Assembly: GCF_001305855.1 (NCBI RefSeq)
Contig: NZ_LIXZ01000025.1
Coordinates: forward strand, 1 to 37,990
Direction: 5' to 3'
Source of the DNA: Rossellomorea vietnamensis
GTDB taxonomy: Bacteria; Bacillota; Bacilli; Bacillales; Bacillaceae_B
Length of the DNA: 37,990 nucleotides
Positions 1 through 9,258 of this stretch are shown here, one piece after another (within the stretch, counting starts at the first letter, position 1; every line of letters begins with the position of its first letter). Made by a program: the position numbers and the translations under genes. A model generated the notes under the pieces. The model did no database searches and was not told the DNA's origin. It saw only the letters and a program-made list of their open reading frames with translations.

Positions 1-1676
1 TCTAAGAACTGGCTGTCATCTAAGATTAAATATTGATCAAATTCATTAATTGAGATTATCCAATTTATCCACTCAAAAACAGTAGTTCTCTCGACAAATT
101 CTTTTAAATTTTTATAAAAAGAAGCTTCAGTAAGACAAACCTTCTGCAAGTCATCTATTATAAAAAAGATTTTAAGCGAGCACTCATCAGCTAAGCTGGT
201 AATTAATTGATTAAATTCAAGAAGAGTTTGGTAATCTGTATCAAAGAAATTATTAAGGGAATTTATTATATTTTTCTCGATATTAAAACCATTAAATATT
301 AGAGGTATGCTTAAGGAGAAATATTTCAAACTATCTTCTAAACTATAATTTTCAATTATACTATTGATTAGCTGAGTTTTACCCGTTCCTGATTCTCCAG
401 TAATTAACAAAATTTTATTATATCTGTCTTCCATTAATTTTAGTATTTCAATTAGAGCTACTTTATAGCTACTTGTTTTTCTTGTTTCAGGTATATCTAA
501 AATAAATGTTTGTATTTCTTTCCTTAATTTATTTTTGAATTCAGGATATGTTAAATTCAATTCTCTAATTTTTTGTAGGGTTGGAATGATATTTTTCTCT
601 TTTATATACGGATCGTTGTTATAGGTTCTTGAAAAATCACTTATTCCCTTTTGTACTTTAGTTCTCCATGTAAAGTCTTCGAAGAAACCTTTAAGTAAAG
701 GGTCTGTTAATATATCATCATCCGATTTAGCATTGAAAGGCATATTATCCCTTGTTTCTTTAAGGTAAGATTCAATTTTTGCTTCATATATAGCAAGCAT
801 TTTATCAAACTCTACAGGTAGTGATTCAAAGGTTCTTCCTCTTTGTTCCTCTACTATCTTTTTTTTTAGTTCAATACCTTTCTCAAACATCTCTTTTATT
901 GCTTCGCTAATATGGCTATAATTTGTAGAACTATGGTCAATCACTTTCAAAATACTGCTATGATCTCCTGGAAGAGGAATTCCCCCTACCCATTTTGACC
1001 TTATAATATGTGGAATAGCACTGTTTTCTGTAACAATAGTGTCCTCTGTTCCAAAATAAAATTTAAAATTTATTTTCATATTTTCAAGATGCTTTTGCCA
1101 TAACCTTATCGTTTCATCTAAGAAGTTACTATTAGGTGCTAGAGATGGAATTTGAGCATGCTTATTTATATTTTTTATCAATTGATTATACAAAGCCATT
1201 GAAGAGCCGTTATATGGTGTAGCCAAACTAATCATACCCTTTATATTATGAGTTTGATTATTCTCAAGTTCCTCAAGAATATATCTAATAGCTACTAAGC
1301 CACCCATACTATGACCTATAAGTAATACATTCTTATACTGCTTAATCTTTCTAGAGTCAATTTCTCTTTTTAACTCTCTAGCCAAAATTTCTATAGTAGT
1401 AAAATTACCTTTACCTACAGTAAAACTCTTGAATCTACCTAGTTTAATTTTATTTAATCCCATTGAAGCCAATAAACCATTTGCCAAATGTGAAGTTTCA
1501 TATTTTATTTCCGCTATATCAAGATTACTAAACGTCTCATCTGTCAAGAACAAATCTATCCAGGAGACTCCATCGTGTCTCCATGTGCTTTCAGAAGCAC
1601 CAAGTCCATGTATTAATACAATTAAATTATCGCTAAGTGTATCGTTCTTTTTATGTAATAATAATTCTAATGCCAA
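1..1676 (-). CDS. Alpha/beta-hydrolase fused to a P-loop NTPase (3' part cut by window edge)
   Basis: The frame opens at TTG (1676-1674), preceded by GAGGG six bases upstream, and an in-frame TGA lies four codons before it. It stays open for 558 codons to the window edge. Residues 1-260 look like a lipase/esterase-type alpha/beta hydrolase: HG at 23-24 for the oxyanion hole, the nucleophile elbow GHSMGG at 121-126 (Ser123), and probable Asp212 and His239 (GDHSS) completing the triad. After a helical linker comes a P-loop domain with Walker A GESGTGKT (427-434) and a Walker B strand IFFIIDD (503-509). Enzyme plus signalling-type NTPase is the build of STAND-like defence proteins, which sense a trigger and switch on the attached enzyme; here that role is inferred from architecture and from the neighbouring restriction genes. 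The substrate is unknown and the C-terminal sensor part, if any, is outside the window. There is no signal peptide, so it is probably cytoplasmic. Confidence 0.8.
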   Translation of the reverse strand, partial: MALELLLHKKNDTLSDNLIVLIHGLGASESTWRHDGVSWIDLFLTDETFSNLDIAEIKYETSHLANGLLASMGLNKIKLGRFKSFTVGKGNFTTIEILARELKREIDSRKIKQYKNVLLIGHSMGGLVAIRYILEELENNQTHNIKGMISLATPYNGSSMALYNQLIKNINKHAQIPSLAPNSNFLDETIRLWQKHLENMKINFKFYFGTEDTIVTENSAIPHIIRSKWVGGIPLPGDHSSILKVIDHSSTNYSHISEAIKEMFEKGIELKKKIVEEQRGRTFESLPVEFDKMLAIYEAKIESYLKETRDNMPFNAKSDDDILTDPLLKGFFEDFTWRTKVQKGISDFSRTYNNDPYIKEKNIIPTLQKIRELNLTYPEFKNKLRKEIQTFILDIPETRKTSSYKVALIEILKLMEDRYNKILLITGESGTGKTQLINSIIENYSLEDSLKYFSLSIPLIFNGFNIEKNIINSLNNFFDTDYQTLLEFNQLITSLADECSLKIFFIIDDLQKVCLTEASFYKNLKEFVERTTVFEWINWIISINEFDQYLILDDSQFL

Positions 1677-1859
1677 CTTAATCCCTCATTTAACAGTTTT
1701 CATTACAATACAGACAAAAGCCACACATTTCACTATAAACTACAATTACCCCCATCGTGTGAATACCTTCATTCAACAATAATGTGATATGATTGCATTT
1801 CAAGTAGATTACAGGTTAGATTTTGATTTAAGAATAGAAAAATACTAATAAAATGCATG

Positions 1860-2942
1860 TCATTGTTCATACTGCTTAATATCCAATATTCTCCTAGATA
1901 ACAGTGAATTATTTAAATCTGAAATTCTTATTCTTTCTCTATCCAACACTTGAACTATAAAATCAACCCATGCATCTGTATATAAATAATCATTATGAGC
2001 TTGGTCATAATAACAATATTTAGTATTTGTATCAAATGGATCTTCAGCATCTATGGGTGGTCTCACATTAAACAACTTCCACATTATTGTATGGTTATTA
2101 ATTGTAAAGTCAGTAACCCCACTCTCTATTACTTTTTCGACAATTATGCTTGGTCTATGTCTTCCAGTATTAACACCTTCAACTCGAACAACTTTATCTT
2201 TGACAATGGCTGTCAACCGCTGTACCTCCTCTTGCTCCTCTGGACTCAATGTGTCCCACCTCAAAAATTCTATCGACAAGTCGTTTCTACTGGCGCTAGC
2301 AACTTTAGGAATGGCTATCAATTTAACGCTGAATTCTTGACTGTTGTATACTTCTTCAGATAATTCACTTCTATATTTAGTTATATAATCAACGAGATTT
2401 TGCACTTCATTAGATAATAAGTTTTTTTGTGCTTGTCTTTGTTCTTTTGTCATTATCCTTGAAAATTGAAGTGAGAAAGCAAGATTTTCATTTATACCGT
2501 ATTCTTCACCAAAAAGTTTTACAAGTGTTTTTTCAAAGTTGTATAAAAGCGCCTGACACTCACCAAAAATAAGAGTATCAAGTGTTTCTTTTTCGATGTG
2601 TCTATGTTCTATCTTGTTCCTAAGTTTAATAAAGAATCTTAAATTCCTTTCTTCAGCCTCGGTTAGTTCACCGTACTTTGAAATACAAGTGCTTAACTCC
2701 CAGGCTTTCCGTTCGCCGTCAACACGTTCATACCGGTTTTTCTTTTTATAATAATATTTGTCACCTATGGTGTTATTAAAATGCGCATGGAATAAACGAG
2801 TCCATGCCATAATCATCAATGTTATATAATTCTCTACCCTAAACGTTGTCCTTGGCTTATTGTAAACTTCAACAGCCAGTAAAGCGCTGTCGATAGAGCT
2901 CTCAAGTATTGTCTTTGTCTTTCCTTTTCTTAAACTCATCAT
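1860..2942 (-). CDS. DUF3644-like protein with an RNxxxH (HEPN-type) motif
   Basis: This 360-residue soluble protein starts at tandem ATGs; AAGGTGAG lies just upstream and fits the second ATG (2939) slightly better. The N-terminal 120 residues read like the DUF3644 family: an early ILESSIDSALLAVEVYNKP block, an aromatic-rich helix, then RNKIEH at 108-113. The R-x4-H pattern is the catalytic signature of HEPN ribonucleases, but short motifs of this kind occur by chance. The C-terminal half is unrecognised. It has its own extended -10 promoter about 80 bases upstream and lies between the hydrolase-NTPase gene and the 490-residue gene, all on the same strand. A role as an RNA-cleaving defence effector is inference. 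Family assignment is from memory of its N-terminal pattern. Confidence 0.7.
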   Translation of the reverse strand: MMSLRKGKTKTILESSIDSALLAVEVYNKPRTTFRVENYITLMIMAWTRLFHAHFNNTIGDKYYYKKKNRYERVDGERKAWELSTCISKYGELTEAEERNLRFFIKLRNKIEHRHIEKETLDTLIFGECQALLYNFEKTLVKLFGEEYGINENLAFSLQFSRIMTKEQRQAQKNLLSNEVQNLVDYITKYRSELSEEVYNSQEFSVKLIAIPKVASASRNDLSIEFLRWDTLSPEEQEEVQRLTAIVKDKVVRVEGVNTGRHRPSIIVEKVIESGVTDFTINNHTIMWKLFNVRPPIDAEDPFDTNTKYCYYDQAHNDYLYTDAWVDFIVQVLDRERIRISDLNNSLLSRRILDIKQYEQ

Positions 2943-3024
2943 CTCACCTTCCGTCTTTTCAAGAAACTATATATTTTACTCTTTAATTCTTCTATAATAA
3001 TTTTTCCAATTCAATCCAACTAAA

Positions 3025-3033
3025 ATTATACCA
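3025..3033 (-). promoter_or_regulatory. Extended -10 promoter for the DUF3644-like gene
   Basis: On the minus strand TGGTATAAT is a perfect extended -10 element (TGN plus TATAAT). A clear -35 is absent, as is usual for extended -10 promoters. Transcription would start about 75 bases before the ATG, so the gene need not depend on read-through from the restriction operon. The rest of the gap 2943-3200 shows no gene. Confidence 0.5.
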
Positions 3034-3200
3034 GTTGTCTTTACAATTATCAGTCTTTTTAAAGGAGAAAAGACTTTAATTTATCTTTTCTCAAAATAGA
3101 TTATAAGTTTTGAGACAAACAAAAAAGACCGTGGTACCTGAGTATCTTGTCTGATAATCAATGCACTCCAGTCATTTCTGAAACCCGTACCTAGTTGTCG

Positions 3201-4673
3201 CTAGGTTTTTGGCCAATTAAAATCTTTTTTGTAGTACTTCTTTTTTAGCTTTGCTAAGTCATACTCCCACTCTGTTATAGCGAAACGGAATTTTTCGGAT
3301 CCGTCTTTCTGACCTTTTCTTAATTTAACATTTCCTGCAATGGTGTAAGCTACTTTTTTCAACCCAATGTCAGGAACTATACGCTGCAATATCCTCCATC
3401 TTTGTTCCCTTGTAGTCCCTGTAATCTGGTAGCCTCTTTTCCGCAATTCACTCTTTTCATTTAATCCTATAGAATCATTCGAGTCATCGGGGTTGCTAAT
3501 AACATCTGTCGAGGGCCACTTAAACCATTCGGTTTCACTTTCTATTTCTTCTTTGGGATTAGCTTTTCTGTCTTCTTTAACATATATATAACCAGGTTCA
3601 TTTTCTTCTATTAATTTCTTTAAAAAATGTCTATTCATATAAATATCTTCTCTCTTTGGATGGCTAAAGGCTTCCACTTGGATTACTTTATATATTTTTG
3701 TCATTTTTTTATTTTCGTAGACCGCTAAATTAATTAGTATCTCTTGATTTATGTCACTTAATTTATCACCTGGCGGAAGGTTATATGATACCAACCTTTC
3801 TACTCCAATCATTACTTGTTTTTCTTTTACTCTTTTGAGTATATGCTCAATAATGCTTTCTTTCTCAATTGCAGAATAACCTTTGACTTTTTTAAAAGAA
3901 TTAATAAGAAGCAATAGTTTTTCTTTATTTATATAGCCGGTTTCTGAGAATGATTTCGTAACATAACGGAAAAATTTGATTCCCCAACGGTTACTCCTTA
4001 TTAAACTATCATATTGGGTTATTTGTTCTTTAATCTCTTTGTCTCTATTTAATATAAAGGCATACCAAAGTAGCTTCTCAAAAATTTTTTCATTAACCTG
4101 GTGATCAAACTTATACCAATCAACACATATATCCGAAAAGAGTTTCAACAATTCATCTTTTATATTCAAAACTAAATATGTATGGAGAAGCTCTAGTGAT
4201 AATTTTATATTAAAGCATTCGTAGATATTTCCTTCCAAGTTATCTATTCTAGGGGTAAGTACTGAATCAATATTAAATTTGCCTAAAGATCCGTCACAAT
4301 AGTTTAGTAGCTTCAAAACATTGTAATAAACTCTATCTTTTAATGAATGATTGAATTGAATCAGTATTAGATCACATAACTGATGTACATTTGTAGCATT
4401 ATCCGTTAGAAAAAACTTACTCTGAATACGTATCTTGTGTATTAATTGCGTAAGTATTAAAGCTTGTTTTCCGTTCTCAGTTCTATAAATATATTCTAAT
4501 AACCTTTTTACAGTATCAAAGAATTCCCTTGGGTTATCCCCCTCAACCCCAATACCCTTTAGTCTAACGAGAACTGTCATAAAGTCATTGTCACTTTTGA
4601 TCGGCTCGAAGTATTCTCCGTACTTCACTTTTAACTTCTCCACTTCCAAGGTTGACAACAAAACATTGTCCAT
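3201..4673 (-). CDS. Unrecognised 490-residue protein downstream of hsdR
   Basis: The ATG start has a strong GGGAGG four bases upstream. The protein is soluble and mostly alpha-helical by composition, with repeated amphipathic helices through residues 1-330 that suggest a helical-repeat scaffold (TPR or HEAT-like); no catalytic motif is visible. A low-complexity acidic linker (about 375-410) joins this to a compact basic C-terminal domain of about 75 residues starting LRKRGYQITG and containing TREQRW, VAYTIA and a WEYDLAKLKKKYY end. That ending looks like a conserved recognition or binding module, but I cannot name it. It follows hsdR after an 87-base gap with a terminator, so it may be a separate unit. 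Its position among restriction genes suggests a defence role; nothing in the sequence proves it. Confidence 0.7.
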   Translation of the reverse strand: MDNVLLSTLEVEKLKVKYGEYFEPIKSDNDFMTVLVRLKGIGVEGDNPREFFDTVKRLLEYIYRTENGKQALILTQLIHKIRIQSKFFLTDNATNVHQLCDLILIQFNHSLKDRVYYNVLKLLNYCDGSLGKFNIDSVLTPRIDNLEGNIYECFNIKLSLELLHTYLVLNIKDELLKLFSDICVDWYKFDHQVNEKIFEKLLWYAFILNRDKEIKEQITQYDSLIRSNRWGIKFFRYVTKSFSETGYINKEKLLLLINSFKKVKGYSAIEKESIIEHILKRVKEKQVMIGVERLVSYNLPPGDKLSDINQEILINLAVYENKKMTKIYKVIQVEAFSHPKREDIYMNRHFLKKLIEENEPGYIYVKEDRKANPKEEIESETEWFKWPSTDVISNPDDSNDSIGLNEKSELRKRGYQITGTTREQRWRILQRIVPDIGLKKVAYTIAGNVKLRKGQKDGSEKFRFAITEWEYDLAKLKKKYYKKDFNWPKT

Positions 4674-4701
4674 TTGACCTCCCTCTCTTTCTAAATGAAA
4701 T

Positions 4702-4735
4702 AAAAAGGCAACTTAAGGATCCTTAAGTGCCTTTA
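4702..4735 (-). terminator. Rho-independent terminator after hsdR
   Basis: Read on the minus strand, AAAGGC-A-CTTAAG and CTTAAG-TT-GCCTTT form a long near-perfect hairpin around a short GGATCC centre, followed by TTTTTA. It ends the hsdM-hsdS-hsdR transcript and separates it from the 490-residue gene. Confidence 0.7.
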
Positions 4736-4760
4736 AATGTAATCAGGTCAAAGTTGGATT

Positions 4761-7700
4761 TTACGCGCCAGCAATCTCTTCCGAGTTCCTATTTATCTCA
4801 TCAATAACCCCAATAATCTTACGGGCATCGTCCATATTATCCTTAAACAACTCAACAATACTTCCGACTGACTTAAATGGGTCTTGCTGTAACACTTTCT
4901 TATCTATTACTCCGTTCTTCACGACATAATCCACAATAAGTTTCACAAACCTACTTTGATAGATATTAAGTTTTTCATTGGTTAGAAACTCCGAAAAAGC
5001 TTCATTTGCTGCTTGAGGATCCAATCCTACAATTTGTCTTACCAGCCTAGTAATAGGAGTATCCCCAAAGTCCTTTTTGTAATCTTCTTTAGTTCCCAAA
5101 TCGTTCCAAAGAATACTTTCCAACGTCTTTATATCTTGATCAGTAAGCTTCTTGTTGTTTCTAAGCTTGTGGATTGCTATTTCATCTCTATGTTGTTGAA
5201 GATAGTGATGTACTTTCTTCTTATAATTTTTTAAGTCATTTGTGTGGAAAATTGGACCGCTTTCTCTTACCTCTAATACTTGATCTTTGAAGTTTGTGAA
5301 GTACATTTTTTGCTTTTCTTTTTCAATAAACTTAATCAGGTCACGTAGTGCTTCACGAACACTTTCTAGTTCAAAGATATCCGCACTTTCCCAGAACTCT
5401 TCAGTTAAAACTTTATTAATAATAGGCTTTCGTTCAACAACTTGGGGTATTGTTCCTAATTTAGATAATGCTTCTGCAGTTGTTACCACACTTCGAATTG
5501 GCTTAGTAGCATTCTTTGTTTGTAGTTTAGCTAACTCAATAGTGTACATTACTAAGTCAAAACGTTTAGCAAATTCGTCATCATTAAATGGTACGATGAT
5601 TGGAGAAACATGTTCTTTAATTTCATTTACTTTCATTACTGTTAATGAATTCCAGTTAGCCTTATTTTTATATTTATGAACATGCTGCAAGTGCTGGCGA
5701 ACTCGGAAGTTTTCATCATCCAATGCATTGATGTCTGCAAAAACATCATTAATAATTTCGTTACGATGTGAAATATAATCTTCCGTTTGATATTCCATCC
5801 CTTGAAGCTCTTTAATGATTTCAACTTTTGAATTAAACAGCTTTTCCGTTAAACTCTCAGTAGCTTTTCCTTCTATGCCCTTCGGATTCTCTCTGAAGAA
5901 TTCAAAGTTCCCGCAATAGTCAAAGATTAAGAAATGGGTTTTATCCTGCCCTATTCCCAGTAAATCTGGACATAAACGTGTTCCTCGACCAATCATTTGC
6001 CAGAACTTTGATTTTGAGCGGACCTTCTTAAAGAATACCAGGTTAACCACTTCAGGAATATCTACACCAGTATCAAGCATATCAACTGACACAGCTATCT
6101 GTGGCATTTTTTCTTTTGTTGAGAAATCTTCAATTAGGCTTTGGTAATAATTCACGCTATAGTCAATGACTTTGGCGAATTCTCCTCCATACTCCGGAAA
6201 TAAAGCATCGAATCTTTCAACTATCTTTAACGCATGTTGGTGGTTTTTCGCAAAGAGAATTGTTTTGCCCAGTTTATCCCCACCCTCAACATGAATTCCT
6301 TTTTCCATTAAATTCTTGAGAACGGTATCAATTGTGTCTGCATTAAAAAGCCACTCATTTAACGCTCCACTATCAATATCGTCTCCAACCTCATCTTCAA
6401 ATGTTTCTTCATATAATTCTTTTTCCTCATCTGTTAAATCGTCGTAACGGATACCTTCTTCAAGGAATTTCATTCTTGTTTCGATGGTTCTGTAATCAAC
6501 CAGATATTCATCTTCAACCGCTTTTTCCAACTCGTAAGCATACGTCGGAGTGCCACTTTCCATGTTGAATACCTCATACGTATTTTTATCAATTTCATCT
6601 TTTGGGGTGGCAGTCAGTCCCAGCAGCATGCCGTCAAAATAATTAAAAATTGAACGATACTTCTTATAAATACTTCTATGAGATTCATCAATAATAATTA
6701 AGTCAAAATGACCAATAGTAAATAACTTCTTGCCATCTTTACGTTTGACTTCATCAATGGCATTCATCATAGTTGGATAGGTTGAGAAGACCATACGGCT
6801 TTCATCAGGATTATCTTTATTATCCAAGAGGTTACATAACGATAAGCTAGGTAAAAGATTATTAAAGTTTTTCTTTGCCTGAAGTAGAAGTGTTTTACGA
6901 TCTGCTAGAAACAAAACATTTTTCACCCAGTTATGGCGAGAAAGGACATCTACAATCGAGATAGCTGTTCTTGTTTTCCCGCTACCTGTCGCCATAACTA
7001 GCAGCATTTTTCGCTGATTTCGTTCCAATCCATCGCAAACCGCTAATATTGATTCCTTTTGATAGTAACGATTTGTAATATCATCGTTAATTTCAATATT
7101 TTTCAGTTCACGCTTCATTGTGAGGCGATCTATAACAAGCTTTAAATCGGCTTTATTATAGAATCCAGATACCCTTCTTGGTGGATAGGGTTTATGCCAG
7201 ATATAGGTTTCAAAACCATTGGTATAAAAAATTACAGGACGCTGCCCATATTTTTGTTCAATGCAGTCGGCGTATAGTTTCGCTTGTTGCTTACCGACAT
7301 TAGGATCATTTGATGTTCGTTTTGCTTCGACTACACCTATAGGTTTACCATTATCACCAAGCAGTACATAATCAACAAAACCAATACCTTGATTATTCGG
7401 CATTCCTGTCACTTCAAATTCCTTTGCAACATCCGTACCGAATTCCCATCCAGCTAATTTTAAATCAAGATCAATATACTTCTGCCTTGTTTCAAACTCA
7501 CTTATTTCATCAACCTCAAAATCATATTGGTCTGTATTTATTTCCCGTTTGATTGTATTTACCTTTCGAAGCTCTTCATTTTCCTTCATCATTTCTTCTA
7601 AACGACGATCTTTAGAGCTTAACTGGTCATATAAGTCTTGTAGCTCTTTTGGTCTTACACGTTTCTCTTTACCATGTTGTAGTAAGGACTCGTCAAACTC

Positions 7701-8099
7701 CTTCGCAGTATATTCATCTGAGTAACAGTAATCTATCCAAGCTACAAACTGATGTAAATTGTGCAGAGATAATATTGCTTCATCACGATTGATGCTTGCG
7801 TTGGAGTGGACTGATACATTTCCCAACTTAACAATGTACTTCAACAAAGGGAGTAAATCATCATCAATGATAGCTAGAAAATTAGAATCGTGAATTAAAC
7901 TTGATAAATTCTCTTGGTAAGGTACTTTTAATTCACTATCAGAGCTATAAAGCCATTTTACCGCAAGCTCAAGTGCGCGACGTGACAAAATCGCACACGT
8001 CGCAGGGCTAACAATAAGAGCTTTCTCTGCTTCTAGGCAGGCATTATTGAAATTTTTATACTTAGGTTTTTCTTTAAGAAAGCCAAAGTTTGTTGCCAA
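4761..8099 (-). CDS. hsdR: Type I restriction enzyme, motor/nuclease subunit HsdR
   Basis: This is the ATP-driven translocase and endonuclease of a type I restriction complex (R2M2S1), which cuts DNA lacking the host methylation. The 1112 residues show an N-terminal DUF4145-like helical domain (about 20-125), a short coiled coil (about 150-185), a PD-(D/E)xK nuclease site (Asp243, Glu258-Ala-Lys260), then a superfamily 2 helicase core: Walker A ATGSGKT (370-376), DESH (471-474), TATP (496-499) and a later IGRGTRL motif VI. The long C-terminal region is the usual HsdM/HsdS docking part. The start is TTG with AAAGGAGG upstream, 13 bases after hsdS. Motifs look intact, so an active enzyme is likely. 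Confidence 0.96.
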   Translation of the reverse strand: MATNFGFLKEKPKYKNFNNACLEAEKALIVSPATCAILSRRALELAVKWLYSSDSELKVPYQENLSSLIHDSNFLAIIDDDLLPLLKYIVKLGNVSVHSNASINRDEAILSLHNLHQFVAWIDYCYSDEYTAKEFDESLLQHGKEKRVRPKELQDLYDQLSSKDRRLEEMMKENEELRKVNTIKREINTDQYDFEVDEISEFETRQKYIDLDLKLAGWEFGTDVAKEFEVTGMPNNQGIGFVDYVLLGDNGKPIGVVEAKRTSNDPNVGKQQAKLYADCIEQKYGQRPVIFYTNGFETYIWHKPYPPRRVSGFYNKADLKLVIDRLTMKRELKNIEINDDITNRYYQKESILAVCDGLERNQRKMLLVMATGSGKTRTAISIVDVLSRHNWVKNVLFLADRKTLLLQAKKNFNNLLPSLSLCNLLDNKDNPDESRMVFSTYPTMMNAIDEVKRKDGKKLFTIGHFDLIIIDESHRSIYKKYRSIFNYFDGMLLGLTATPKDEIDKNTYEVFNMESGTPTYAYELEKAVEDEYLVDYRTIETRMKFLEEGIRYDDLTDEEKELYEETFEDEVGDDIDSGALNEWLFNADTIDTVLKNLMEKGIHVEGGDKLGKTILFAKNHQHALKIVERFDALFPEYGGEFAKVIDYSVNYYQSLIEDFSTKEKMPQIAVSVDMLDTGVDIPEVVNLVFFKKVRSKSKFWQMIGRGTRLCPDLLGIGQDKTHFLIFDYCGNFEFFRENPKGIEGKATESLTEKLFNSKVEIIKELQGMEYQTEDYISHRNEIINDVFADINALDDENFRVRQHLQHVHKYKNKANWNSLTVMKVNEIKEHVSPIIVPFNDDEFAKRFDLVMYTIELAKLQTKNATKPIRSVVTTAEALSKLGTIPQVVERKPIINKVLTEEFWESADIFELESVREALRDLIKFIEKEKQKMYFTNFKDQVLEVRESGPIFHTNDLKNYKKKVHHYLQQHRDEIAIHKLRNNKKLTDQDIKTLESILWNDLGTKEDYKKDFGDTPITRLVRQIVGLDPQAANEAFSEFLTNEKLNIYQSRFVKLIVDYVVKNGVIDKKVLQQDPFKSVGSIVELFKDNMDDARKIIGVIDEINRNSEEIAGA

Positions 8100-8112
8100 T
8101 ATTACCCCTCCT

Positions 8113-9258
8113 TTATTTAGTCTTTAAAATTTTTTCTTGGATTGATAATTCTCCTTTAAAGGCTCGTTGCATTATCGAATTAAATAGGTTTTCTAGTTCT
8201 CTAAGGGTAGTTAGCAGTAAAGACTTTTCTTGACGTATCCTATGAACGATTGCTGTAAATTCTTGTTGTTTATTTAAAGGTGGATTAGGAATTGGGATTC
8301 TCTTTAATTTGACCCCAGTTAAATGTGCGATAGTTGCTTTTGAAGTAAAGTCTTTGAACCCCCCGTTACCTGCAAAATATTGCATCACACTCTGTAGATA
8401 TTCAGGAGTTGCAAGGTTATTCTTTATTCTTGCTCTATGGAGAGCTTTTTGAAAATAGATGCTCTTATTATCCCATTCCCATATTGCAGTTCTACCAACT
8501 TCCCCGCCTTCACAGATAAGTAAATCTCCTTTTTTGAGAGATAGTGTTTCTAATTCTTCATCGAGGAAGTCCATTTGAGGCAGGTCATCTAATATAAAAT
8601 GTCCCCATTTTACATTTCGATTTGCTAAATATGGTCTTGTGTTTTGCCCTTTTTGTTTTTTCTTATCTAACATTTTTCCTAAACGAGTATCACATATGTC
8701 ACTAAACTCTAACAGAGTCCATTGTTTAGTATTTCGAAGTGGGTCCCCAAACATCTCTAGAAACACACTTTGTGTTAGTTGGTCTAATACCTCCACTTGT
8801 ACTTTACGTTTGTCAATTAAGGATTTAGCTTCATTTAGAATATTTACTACCTTTAACTGATATTCTAAAGGAGGAACAGGTATATTTATTTCTCCGATAT
8901 ATTTCTTTGAGATATGTTTAAGTCCGGCACCTCTAAATCCGTTTTCTAATATATGAATATTGCCTCTTAAATAGTAATATATATATTGCATATTTATTAA
9001 ATCTCGATTGAGAGCTTGTAAAATAATGCAATCCGTCGATACAGAAAATTGACCTTTTGAAAAATGGATATTAGCATTTCCACCAGTTCCAATTATTATA
9101 CTTTCACAGTCAACCTCAAAATAATCTAAGAATTTATTTTGTTTATTACTAGATGTGAAAAATGGATATTCACCTTTCAATTTTCCTTCACTAGCTTTTA
9201 TATTTGATTTGGGTAGAAACTTGAGAAGTTCTGAAATCTTATATTTAATTATTTTCAC
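8113..9258 (-). CDS. hsdS: Type I restriction-modification specificity subunit HsdS
   Basis: HsdS selects the bipartite DNA target for both methylation and restriction. The 381 residues show two target-recognition domains separated by conserved helices: TRD1 (about 1-135), a central helix region containing LEYQLKVVNILNEAKSLI and ending in EMFGDP, TRD2 (about 175-320), and a C-terminal helix region with QQEFTAIVHRI. The two helix regions act as the ruler that sets the spacer length. The start is GTG, overlapping the hsdM stop as GTGA, which indicates translational coupling. The recognition sequence cannot be read from the protein. Confidence 0.94.
   Translation of the reverse strand: MKIIKYKISELLKFLPKSNIKASEGKLKGEYPFFTSSNKQNKFLDYFEVDCESIIIGTGGNANIHFSKGQFSVSTDCIILQALNRDLINMQYIYYYLRGNIHILENGFRGAGLKHISKKYIGEINIPVPPLEYQLKVVNILNEAKSLIDKRKVQVEVLDQLTQSVFLEMFGDPLRNTKQWTLLEFSDICDTRLGKMLDKKKQKGQNTRPYLANRNVKWGHFILDDLPQMDFLDEELETLSLKKGDLLICEGGEVGRTAIWEWDNKSIYFQKALHRARIKNNLATPEYLQSVMQYFAGNGGFKDFTSKATIAHLTGVKLKRIPIPNPPLNKQQEFTAIVHRIRQEKSLLLTTLRELENLFNSIMQRAFKGELSIQEKILKTK

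Noticed and set aside
1429..1782. 117-codon plus-strand frame
   Set aside because: It overlaps the start of the hydrolase-NTPase gene on the opposite strand and has no domain or ribosome-binding site.
3112..3160. Terminator after the 490-residue gene
   Set aside because: A T-run exists on the minus strand but the preceding inverted repeats pair poorly, so no confident hairpin can be drawn.
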